This document shows, piece by piece, positions 1-5,940 of a stretch of 7,375 nt of DNA. Within the stretch, counting starts at the first letter, position 1, and each line of letters starts with the position of its first letter. The notes under the pieces were generated by a model. The model did no database searches and was not told the DNA's origin. It saw only the letters and a list, made by a program, of their open reading frames with translations. The position numbers and the translations under genes were made by a program. Source of the stretch: Massilia sp. UBA2604 (GTDB taxonomy: Bacteria; Pseudomonadota; Gammaproteobacteria; Burkholderiales; Burkholderiaceae_D); NCBI GenBank assembly GCA_002339265.1, contig DDKG01000054.1, positions 1 through 7,375 of the forward strand, written 5' to 3'.

Positions 1-24
1 AGGCCGCTGGCTGGCGACACTTGG

Positions 25-126
25 GTTCTCGCCTTCGCGGGAACGACGTGGTTCTAGCTAGGACTCTTTATATTTCAGAGGCGTGAGATTATCCCGGACA
101 CCAGTGCGCCTGCGCGGGAATGACGT
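25..126. repeat. Two copies of a short intergenic hairpin-type repeat
   Basis: A 20-base motif occurs at 30-49 (CGCCTTCGCGGGAACGACGT) and again at 107-126 (CGCCTGCGCGGGAATGACGT), with 18 of 20 bases identical and a 77-base period. Copy 1 lies in a clean hairpin: 25-32 pairs with 37-44 (8 pairs, one of them G-T) around a CTTC loop. Copy 2 has lost most of its left arm, although TCCCG at about 91-95 could pair with CGGGA at 115-119. The core resembles the short inverted repeats with ATTCCC/GGGAAT ends that are scattered through betaproteobacterial genomes (dRS3 in Neisseria is the named example). That family link is from memory. The position, in non-coding DNA just beyond a gene end, fits such elements. 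Confidence 0.6.
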
Positions 127-147
127 TTCGACGTTATCGACAGGGAT

Positions 148-161
148 ACACGCCTGCGTGT
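148..161 (-). terminator. Weak hairpin just past the P450 stop codon
   Basis: ACACG (148-152) and CGTGT (157-161) can form a 5-bp stem with a 4-base loop, beginning 10 bases past the P450 stop. No T-run follows on the minus strand, so it is not a convincing intrinsic terminator. The repeat hairpin at 25-44 could serve the same purpose further downstream. Confidence 0.2.
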
Positions 162-171
162 GTTGCCAGGG

Positions 172-1461
172 CTATGCCGACGGCTCCAGCACCATCCCGC
201 TGGCCGGCTGCGCCGGCATGCGCGACAGGCTGATATGCAGCTGCTGGCGCGGCACGCGGTAGCGCGCCTCGCCCGCCAGCAGGCATAGCGCCGCCTTCAC
301 CAGTTCCACCGTGGCCGGTTCGCCCGGGCAGCGGTGGCCGTTCAGGTAGTCGCCCGCGCCTTGCGCCACCAGGCTGTGGCCGTCGTCGCGCCAGCTTGCA
401 AAGCGCTCCGGATCGAAGCGCTGCGGCGCCGGCCACAGCTCGGGATGGTGGTTGGTGCCGTACAGGTCGAACAGCACCCAGTCGCCCTTCGCAAAGCGCA
501 TCCCCTTCCATTCGAAGTCGCCGGTCGCGCGTCCGCCCACCGCCGGGAAGAACGGATAGTAGCGGCGCACCTCTTGCGCGAACATCGTCAGGGTCGCGTC
601 GTCGCCCGTGGCCAGGCGCGCGCGCCACTCCGGAAACTGGTGCATCGCCAGCGCGCCGAAGACGATGAAGCGCGCCACCGCCACGATCGGTCGCAGCAGG
701 TTGATCAGCTCGACCGCGGCGACCTTGACGTCCAGCAGCCGGCCCTCGTGGTCGCGGTGGCGGGCGATGGTGGCCAGCGCGCTGGCCGGATCGGCCGGCA
801 AGCGGTCGGCGCGCACCGCCTCGACCAGCGCACGCGCCCAGCGCTCGCAGCGCTGGCGCAGCAGCTGCGCGCGCAGGTTCTTCGGGCCGAAGCTGCCGGC
901 GGCATCGACCATGGCCGCCAGTTCTTCGGTGCGCTTGTCCAGTTCACCGGCGGCCAGCGGCACGCCGGCCCAGCGGCAGGCGGCATCGGCCAGCGCGGCC
1001 TCGGCCTCGCGCAGCAGCACGACGCTCTGCCTCGCAGGCCAGGCGGCGAAACGGGCACGCATGGCGTCTTCGAAACAGGCCACCATGCGCGCCTGGTAGT
1101 CGGGCGTGAGCAGCGACATCATCAAGGCCTTGCGGCGCCGGTGCGCCCCGCCATCGAGCGTCTCGGCGCTGCCGAAGTCCTGCAGCAGCATCAGGACCGT
1201 GGGCGGGATCGCGCGCTTGCGCGTAAAGCGGTCGGGCGTGTAGAACAGGCGCGCGGCGTCCGGCCCGCGCATGCACACCGCCTGGCGCAGCATGATGCGG
1301 GTGGTGAAGATGTCGCTGCCGAGCCGCTCGCAGCGGCGCCCGATGAAGCGGTAGCCTTCGGCCAGCAGGGACAGGGCGTTGTCGATGCCGCCAAGGTGCG
1401 GCACGGCGCGGTGCACGGGAATGGCGTGGTCGGTCATGGCGGCAGGGTGGTCGTGCTGCAT
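172..1461 (-). CDS. CYP152-type cytochrome P450 (fatty acid peroxygenase/hydroxylase)
   Basis: A heme-thiolate enzyme expected to use hydrogen peroxide to hydroxylate or decarboxylate long-chain fatty acids, without a redox partner. It is soluble, with no signal peptide or membrane segment. At 429 residues it matches the usual 415-430. Numbering from the ATG at 1461, the ExxR pair is E297/R300 in EVRRYYPFFP, the heme-ligand motif is GHRCPGE with C378, and FDPERF lies at 349-354. The family signature is the I-helix LLRPIVAV with R257-P258, where ordinary P450s carry an acid-alcohol pair; this Arg binds the substrate carboxylate. The stretch around EVRRYYPFFPAV recalls Sphingomonas P450-SPalpha more than Bacillus P450-BSbeta. 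Two pocket positions differ from what I recall of the family (see findings). GGAGG at 1473-1477 lies 11 bases before this ATG and 5 before an in-frame TTG at 1467, which would add two residues. Family assignment is secure; regiochemistry is not. Confidence 0.93.
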   Translation of the reverse strand: MQHDHPAAMTDHAIPVHRAVPHLGGIDNALSLLAEGYRFIGRRCERLGSDIFTTRIMLRQAVCMRGPDAARLFYTPDRFTRKRAIPPTVLMLLQDFGSAETLDGGAHRRRKALMMSLLTPDYQARMVACFEDAMRARFAAWPARQSVVLLREAEAALADAACRWAGVPLAAGELDKRTEELAAMVDAAGSFGPKNLRAQLLRQRCERWARALVEAVRADRLPADPASALATIARHRDHEGRLLDVKVAAVELINLLRPIVAVARFIVFGALAMHQFPEWRARLATGDDATLTMFAQEVRRYYPFFPAVGGRATGDFEWKGMRFAKGDWVLFDLYGTNHHPELWPAPQRFDPERFASWRDDGHSLVAQGAGDYLNGHRCPGEPATVELVKAALCLLAGEARYRVPRQQLHISLSRMPAQPASGMVLEPSA

Positions 1462-1472
1462 GGTCAAGAGGT

Positions 1473-1477
1473 CCTCC
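1473..1477 (-). promoter_or_regulatory. Ribosome binding site of the P450 gene
   Basis: On the minus strand these bases read GGAGG. The spacer is 5 bases to TTG (1467) and 11 bases to ATG (1461), so the start is ambiguous between the two. Confidence 0.6.
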
Positions 1478-1527
1478 AGGATGCATCAAGCTTGCCAATC
1501 TAGCAGCCCGGGCCGGATGGCGGCGCC

Positions 1528-1556
1528 AGGGATGCGCCCCGCTAGGGATGCGCCCC
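1528..1556. repeat. 16-bp tandem duplication at the kinase stop codon
   Basis: AGGGATGCGCCCC occurs at 1528-1540 and again at 1544-1556, a 16-base period. The kinase TAG stop (1542-1544) lies at the junction, so the last codons of the kinase are duplicated just downstream. Sixteen is not a multiple of three, so the event would shift the frame at this gene end. Confidence 0.75.
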
Positions 1557-3887
1557 AATATCCGGCTCCGCCAGCGCCGGCAGCACGGGCGCCGTATGCC
1601 GCGGCAGCCAGATCGTGACCGTGGTGCCGGCGCCGGGTGTGCTCTCGAGCCGGATCTGGCCGCCGCTCTGGCGCACGAAGCCGTGCGCCATCGACAGCCC
1701 GAGTCCCGTGCCCTTGCCTTCGGGCTTGGTGGTGAAGAAGGGTTCGAAGGCGTGTTCCATCACTTCCGGCGGCATGCCGTGGCCGTCGTCGGCGATCGTG
1801 ATCATGACGTAGTCGCCGGGCGCCGGTTCGCCTTCGAGCGCGCTGGCGCCCGCGGCGACCGTCACGTTGGCCAGGCGCAGCGCGATGCGTCCGCTGCCTT
1901 CCATCGCGTCGCGCGCATTGATCACCAGGTTCAATAGCACGTGTTCGAGCTGGTTCGGGTCGACCAGCGTCGGCCAAAGGTCCGGCGCGGCGCTGCGTTC
2001 GAGCACGATGTCGTCGCCGGCGGCGCGCTGCAGCAGGCTGTCGCTGCGCTCGAGCAGCTGGGCCACGTCGACCACGCTCGGATGCAGCGGCTGGCGGCGC
2101 GCGAAGGCGAGCAGCTGGCCGGCCAGCTTCGAGCCGCGCTCCACCGCGTCGAGCACATTGTGCAGGCGCTTGCGGCTGGGCGGGCCTTCGGCGCGCAGCA
2201 TCAGCTGCACGTTGGCGCTGATGATGTGCAGGATGTTGTTGAAGTCGTGCGCCACGCCGCCGGTGAGCTTGCCGACCGCTTCCAGCTTCTGGGCCCGGGC
2301 CAGGGCCTGGCGCGCCTCATCCAGGCGCTGCTGGCGCTGCAGCTCGCGCGCCTCCGCTTCGCGCCGCGGCGTGATGTCGCGCACGAATACGGTGGCGCCC
2401 GCGCCGTCGCTTGGCGGCAGCAGGGCCACCGCCAGCTCCACCGGCACCCGCCGGCCGCTGGCGTGCAGCGCCTCGGTCTCGGTCGGCTGGCCTTGCATGG
2501 GGCCGGCGCCGCCGCGCACGAAGGCGTCGAACGTGGTGCGGAAGGCGGTGCGCTTTTCTTCCGGCAGCAGCAGCTCGGCCGGGCTGCCGATCGCCTGCGC
2601 TGCTTCCATGCCGAAGATGCGCGTGGCCTGCGCGTTCCAGTCGGTGATGCGGCCCTGATGGTCGACGGCGACGAAGCCATCATAGGCCGTCTCGAGGATC
2701 GTCTTGAAGCGGCGCTGGTCGGCCGCGATGCGGCCGTGAGATTCGCGCAGTTCCAGTGTCATCGCCTGCGCCAGCTGCAGCGCGCGCCGGCGCGAGCCGG
2801 CCAGCAGCCACACCACCAGGCTGACGAGAAAGCCCAGCACGACGCCGGTGGCGGCCACCATCTGCGGGCGGCTTTGGTCGAGCGTGGCCTCGAGGCTGGC
2901 GCTGGAAGCCATCCGCACGGTCCAGGTACGGCCGGCCATCGCCATCCGGGTGACGGTGGAAAAACGTGGCGCTTCGGCGCGCTCGGCGCGGGGCGAACGG
3001 TACAGCAGCGCTTCGGCCGCCGCCTGGTCGCCATCGTAGATCTCGACGTCGAGGTGCGGCGCCGCGATGCCGCCCACCCCGCGCATCAGGTCATTCATGC
3101 GGAAGGGCGCATAAATCCAGCCGACGAGCGCCGCGCGGCGCCCTTCGACCGTCTCGACGTCGCGGCCGCTACGGTAGACGGGCAGGTACATCAGCACACC
3201 GGAATCGTTGCTGGCGCCGCCTTCCTGCACCAGCACCACCTTGCCGCTGAGCGCAGCCTGGCCGCTGTCGCGCGCCGCGGCCATCGCCGCGCGCCGTATG
3301 GGTTCGCTGTACATGTCGTAGCCAAAAGCGCGCAGGTTGCGCGCATTGAAGGGCTCGATGTGCGAGATCGCCGTACGCGGTTCCCCGTCCTGGGCTGGAT
3401 GCACCCGGTAATCGGGGAATCCGTCGTTGCGCACCTGTTCCTCATACGCGGCGACAGTGCCCGGCCGCAGGGCCGTGGCAATCGCCAGCGCTTCCAGTCC
3501 GGGGAAGGACTGGTCCAGCTGCAACAGCTGATAATACTCGGCGAACTCTGCGCGGCTGAGGTCGACCGAGCCGCGCAGGTAGCCACGGGCGCCGCGCAGC
3601 ACCTGTTCATACACCAGCACGCGCCGCGCGATGCTGTTGGCCATGTCGCGGGTGCGGTACTCGAACGCTTCATGCAGCTGGGCCTCGGCGCTGCGCTGGG
3701 CGCTGGACCAGGCGGCGAAGGTCACCACCAGGGTCAGCACGAACACCAGCAGCGCCATCAGCAGTGGCGCATGGCCGACGGCGGAAGCCGGCGTCAAGGC
3801 TGGGGAGCGGTTGGCGGTCTGCTGCATGTCCTTGTGCGTGGCAGCCGGGGCGGCGGGGTTGATCGGAGAGACCGGACTACGTAGCAT
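1542..3887 (-). CDS. CHASE-PAS sensor histidine kinase, membrane-bound
   Basis: An inner-membrane sensor kinase that should autophosphorylate on a His after a periplasmic signal and pass the phosphate to a response regulator not encoded here. Numbering from the ATG at 3887 (781 residues): membrane segment 1 at about 40-60; periplasmic CHASE domain about 85-300, with RGARGYLRGS, FPDYRVHP and the hallmark RNLRAFGYDMYSEP; membrane segment 2 at about 343-363; PAS domain about 391-504; short coiled coil 508-534; HisKA with H547 in GGVAHDFNN; ATPase domain with N657 in the N box (LVINARDAM), DDGHG at 700-704, FEPFFTTK at 714-721 and GKGTGLGL at 724-731. All catalytic motifs are intact. The protein ends soon after the ATPase domain, with no receiver domain. 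The start was chosen because AAGGA (3893-3897) precedes this ATG by 5 bases; ATG at 3893 and TTG at 3935 are alternatives. The ligand is unknown. Confidence 0.92.
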   Translation of the reverse strand: MLRSPVSPINPAAPAATHKDMQQTANRSPALTPASAVGHAPLLMALLVFVLTLVVTFAAWSSAQRSAEAQLHEAFEYRTRDMANSIARRVLVYEQVLRGARGYLRGSVDLSRAEFAEYYQLLQLDQSFPGLEALAIATALRPGTVAAYEEQVRNDGFPDYRVHPAQDGEPRTAISHIEPFNARNLRAFGYDMYSEPIRRAAMAAARDSGQAALSGKVVLVQEGGASNDSGVLMYLPVYRSGRDVETVEGRRAALVGWIYAPFRMNDLMRGVGGIAAPHLDVEIYDGDQAAAEALLYRSPRAERAEAPRFSTVTRMAMAGRTWTVRMASSASLEATLDQSRPQMVAATGVVLGFLVSLVVWLLAGSRRRALQLAQAMTLELRESHGRIAADQRRFKTILETAYDGFVAVDHQGRITDWNAQATRIFGMEAAQAIGSPAELLLPEEKRTAFRTTFDAFVRGGAGPMQGQPTETEALHASGRRVPVELAVALLPPSDGAGATVFVRDITPRREAEARELQRQQRLDEARQALARAQKLEAVGKLTGGVAHDFNNILHIISANVQLMLRAEGPPSRKRLHNVLDAVERGSKLAGQLLAFARRQPLHPSVVDVAQLLERSDSLLQRAAGDDIVLERSAAPDLWPTLVDPNQLEHVLLNLVINARDAMEGSGRIALRLANVTVAAGASALEGEPAPGDYVMITIADDGHGMPPEVMEHAFEPFFTTKPEGKGTGLGLSMAHGFVRQSGGQIRLESTPGAGTTVTIWLPRHTAPVLPALAEPDIGAHP

Positions 3888-3892
3888 ACGCA

Positions 3893-3897
3893 TCCTT
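3893..3897 (-). promoter_or_regulatory. Ribosome binding site that favours the 3887 start
   Basis: The minus strand reads AAGGA, 5 bases before the ATG at 3885-3887. For the alternative ATG at 3893 the same purines directly abut or overlap the start codon, and the TTG at 3935 has no purine-rich stretch before it. Confidence 0.5.
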
Positions 3898-3927
3898 GGA
3901 TTGGCGGGGCGCACGCGACTTTGCGCC

Positions 3928-3949
3928 TTTGTCAATGAAGTTTGTCAAT
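3928..3949. repeat. 9-bp direct repeat, possible operator
   Basis: TTTGTCAAT occurs at 3928-3936 and 3941-3949, giving ATTGACAAA twice on the minus strand with a 13-base period. Each minus-strand copy contains TTGACA, identical to the consensus -35 hexamer, but I see no matching -10 at 16-18 bases. The pair sits between two divergent genes, so a regulator site is possible. This is an inference. Confidence 0.4.
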
Positions 3950-3981
3950 CGGGCACGAGGATACTCTTTGCTAAATGAAAC

Positions 3982-4009
3982 ATTCTAATCTGAAATATCT
4001 GTCGTGCAA
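3982..4009 (-). promoter_or_regulatory. Candidate promoter for the kinase-P450 pair
   Basis: The minus strand has TAGAAT (3982-3987, 5 of 6 to the -10 consensus) with TTGCAC (4004-4009, poor -35) 16 bases upstream. A transcript would begin near 3975 and run through the direct repeat before the kinase start. On the plus strand, TTGCTA (3968-3973) with TGAAAT (3991-3996) at 17 bases is an overlapping candidate for the gene at 4025. Both are weak matches. Confidence 0.3.
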
Positions 4010-4024
4010 GAGTACGAAAGCGGG

Positions 4025-4477
4025 ATGAGTTCCACCCTCTCTTCGTCGCTGCAACGCCATTGGCCGCTGACTGCGCTGGCCGTCCTGTGCGGCCTGGTGC
4101 TGCTGCTGGGCATGCTGGCGCCATTGCGGGGCGGCAGCCATGAACTGCTGCTGGCCTTCCCGTCCACGGCCGGGGGACAGCTGGCGCTGCCGTCCGAGAT
4201 CCGGCTGACGCGCGGCGTGCGCGACGTGCTGCTGCTGCGCAACGACGGGCGGGCGCCGATCGTGTTCGGCCCGCTCAAGATCGGTCCGGGCCGCGAACTG
4301 CGCCTGCCGTTCGGCGAGGCCGGCCTGTATATCTACGCCTGCCCGCCGGTCGCCGGCAAGGTGGTGCGGGTGAGGGTGGTGGATGCGCCCGGTCCTGGCT
4401 GGGGCCGCCTTCGCTGGCGCCTGGACGACCTGCGCCAGTGGGTGCGCTACCTGCCGCTGAGATCCCCTGACGAGTAA
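4025..4477 (+). CDS. Small membrane-anchored protein with cupredoxin-like segment
   Basis: I do not recognise this 150-residue protein as a named family. Residues 13-33 form one strongly hydrophobic segment with positive residues on either side, so it is probably a signal anchor leaving the rest in the periplasm. The segment 66-118 (VRDVLLLRNDGRAPIVFGP, then IGPGRELRLPF, then GLYIYACPPVAGK) has the strand pattern and the late Y-x-C-P of cupredoxin-like folds. C106 is where a copper-ligand Cys would lie, but there are no His or Met ligands in the usual places, so copper binding is doubtful. The tail is Arg/Trp-rich. The ATG at 4025 was chosen over a GTG at 4004 because GAAAG (4016-4020) precedes it by 4 bases and nothing precedes the GTG. 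It is the first plus-strand gene from the divergent region. Confidence 0.7.
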   Translation: MSSTLSSSLQRHWPLTALAVLCGLVLLLGMLAPLRGGSHELLLAFPSTAGGQLALPSEIRLTRGVRDVLLLRNDGRAPIVFGPLKIGPGRELRLPFGEAGLYIYACPPVAGKVVRVRVVDAPGPGWGRLRWRLDDLRQWVRYLPLRSPDE

Positions 4478-4480
4478 GAA

Positions 4481-4512
4481 CCCGCCCCCGGCGGGCGCAA
4501 TCGTACGCCCGC
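4481..4512 (+). promoter_or_regulatory. Two mutually exclusive hairpins between genes
   Basis: CCCGCC (4481-4486) pairs with GGCGGG (4490-4495) around a 3-base loop, starting 3 bases after the upstream stop codon. The right arm overlaps GCGGGCG (4491-4497), which can instead pair with CGCCCGC (4506-4512) around an 8-base loop. No T-run follows either stem, so intrinsic termination is unlikely. The structure could stabilise an RNA end or act as a switch before the LON-domain gene, but high GC also makes such pairing likely by chance. Confidence 0.35.
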
Positions 4513-4533
4513 GATGGCCCCGATTCTGTCATC

Positions 4534-5163
4534 ATGGGACCCATGTCGACGATTTCCATGCCACTGTTCCCGCTCAGTACGGTGCTGTTTCCGGACGGGG
4601 TATTGCCGCTGCAGGTGTTCGAGGTGCGCTATCTCGACATGATCAGCCGCTGCATCCTCGAAGGCACCCCGTTCGGCGTGGTGCTGCTGACGCATGGCCA
4701 CGAAGTGCTCAAGCCCGACGCCGAGCAGGAGCGCTTCGTTGCCGCCGGCACCATCGCGTCGGTCACCGAGACCACCACCGAGACGCCCGGCCTGCTGCAG
4801 GTGCTGTGCCGCGGCGGCGCGCGCTTTTCCGTCGTCACCGCCGAGCAGCGCGTCAACGGCCTGTGGATGGCCGAGGCGCAACTGGTCGAGGACGACCACA
4901 GCGTGAACATCCCGTCCGAGCTGCAGGGCGCTTCCGACGCGCTCGACCGGGTATTGAATTCGCTGCACGACGTTCCCCAGCACCGCTGGCCGGTGCAGCC
5001 GCCGTTCCGTCTCGACGACTGCGGCTGGGTGGCCAACCGCTGGTGCGAGCTGCTGCCGCTGCCGAACCAGCAAAAGCATCATATGCTGATGCTCGACAAC
5101 CCCGTGATCCGGCTCGAACTGCTGCATGACGTGCTGGATGAACATGGCTTGATTACTTCCTAG
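4534..5163 (+). CDS. Stand-alone LON substrate-binding-domain protein
   Basis: A 209-residue protein that is essentially the N-terminal (substrate-binding) domain of Lon protease, without ATPase or peptidase parts. The opening MPLFPLSTVLFPDGVLPLQVFEVRY-type segment (residues 9-33) is the hallmark, followed by a beta-rich part to about residue 115 and a helical part (about 125-205) with WVANRWCELLPLPNQQKHHM and IRLELLHDVLDEHG. Proteins of this kind are widespread in bacteria; their role is poorly defined, with peptide or protein binding suggested by homology to Lon. It is cytoplasmic, with no signal peptide. Starts at 4534 and 4543 are both ATG and neither has a clear ribosome binding site. 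It lies 56 bases after the preceding gene and 21 bases before the anti-sigma-like gene, probably in one operon with the latter. Confidence 0.9.
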   Translation: MGPMSTISMPLFPLSTVLFPDGVLPLQVFEVRYLDMISRCILEGTPFGVVLLTHGHEVLKPDAEQERFVAAGTIASVTETTTETPGLLQVLCRGGARFSVVTAEQRVNGLWMAEAQLVEDDHSVNIPSELQGASDALDRVLNSLHDVPQHRWPVQPPFRLDDCGWVANRWCELLPLPNQQKHHMLMLDNPVIRLELLHDVLDEHGLITS

Positions 5164-5184
5164 CCACTAGCGCAGGGGCCCGGC

Positions 5185-5940
5185 ATGAAATTTTCTGACG
5201 ATCTTCTCATCGGGTACATCAACGGCGAACTCGCCGAACCGGCGCGCCTGGCGGTCGAACGGGCGATGCGCGCCGATCCGGTATTGGCGGCGCGCATCGC
5301 CCACCACCGGGCCGAACTCCAGCTCAAGGGCAATACCGGCAACGGACGCATCGGCGTCTCGGCCAACGGCCACGACGGCCATGCCCAGCGCGCCGTGCCG
5401 CCCTGCGGCGCGAAGGTGGTGCAGCTCAACAGCTTGCGGCCCGGACGCACGGTGCCGCCGCCGCAGATTGCCTACGGCAACTGGTGCAGGCGCCATTGGG
5501 TGGCAGTCGGTGCGGCGCTGCTGGCGGGCGCCGCCCTGGGCGCCTTCGGCTGGCACAGCCTGGCGCAGGCGCCCGGCCTGGCCACCCTCGACCACGTCGA
5601 CGGCGCCCTGGTGGCGCGCGGGCCGCTGGTGGCGGCGCTGGACGGCCAACTGGCCAGCCCCGGCCCGTCCGACAACGGGGTGCGCATCGGGGTCACCTTC
5701 GTCGCCAGGGATGGCGGTTATTGCCGCAGCTTCGTGGTCGACACCACCGCCGGCCTGGCCTGCCTGAAGGGCGGGCGCTGGAACGTCCCGGTGCTGGCCC
5801 AGGACGGCGATGGTGCGGCCTGGGTCGACGGCAGCCAGCCGCCGCCCGTCGTGCGCGATGCGATCAATGCGCGCATCGCCGGCACCGTGCTCGATCCGGC
5901 GGCCGAACGCGCGGCCCAGCAGCGCGGCTGGACGCAGTGA
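5185..5940 (+). CDS. Anti-sigma factor-like single-pass membrane protein
   Basis: This 251-residue protein has the layout of an anti-sigma factor. The cytoplasmic N-terminus (MKFSDDLLIGYINGELAEPA, then a helix rich in Ala, Arg and Glu to about residue 48) resembles the domain that clamps an ECF sigma factor. A low-complexity linker follows (50-100), one membrane segment (about 104-123) and a periplasmic domain (124-251) containing IGVTFVARDGGYCRSF and TAGLACLKGGRWN. C180 and C193 lie in the periplasm and could form a disulfide. The N-terminal domain lacks the His/Cys zinc motif of ZAS-type anti-sigma factors. AGGGG at 5174-5178 precedes the ATG by 6 bases. It follows the LON-domain gene by 21 bases, so the two are probably co-transcribed. 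The assignment rests on domain style; no cognate sigma factor gene is visible. Confidence 0.72.
   Translation: MKFSDDLLIGYINGELAEPARLAVERAMRADPVLAARIAHHRAELQLKGNTGNGRIGVSANGHDGHAQRAVPPCGAKVVQLNSLRPGRTVPPPQIAYGNWCRRHWVAVGAALLAGAALGAFGWHSLAQAPGLATLDHVDGALVARGPLVAALDGQLASPGPSDNGVRIGVTFVARDGGYCRSFVVDTTAGLACLKGGRWNVPVLAQDGDGAAWVDGSQPPPVVRDAINARIAGTVLDPAAERAAQQRGWTQ

Noticed and set aside
334..1503. 389-codon plus-strand frame opposite the P450
   Set aside because: Shadow of the P450, which has intact ExxR, Arg-Pro and heme-Cys motifs; the plus-strand product shows no recognisable motif.
1462..1541. Possible terminator or promoter between the kinase and the P450
   Set aside because: There are short GC palindromes (for example CCCGGG and GGCGCC) but no stem followed by a T-run. 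TTGGCA on the minus strand near 1495 has no matching -10.
1542..1600. Remnant of a receiver domain after the kinase ATPase domain
   Set aside because: Only about 17 residues follow the ATPase domain and under 80 bases remain before the P450. No receiver-like sequence is seen in any frame.
1941..3884. 647-codon open frame on the plus strand opposite the kinase
   Set aside because: The minus strand encodes a complete kinase with all motifs. The opposite frame has a composition (His, Arg, Gln, Ala rich) typical of the shadow of a GC-rich gene and shows no domain pattern.
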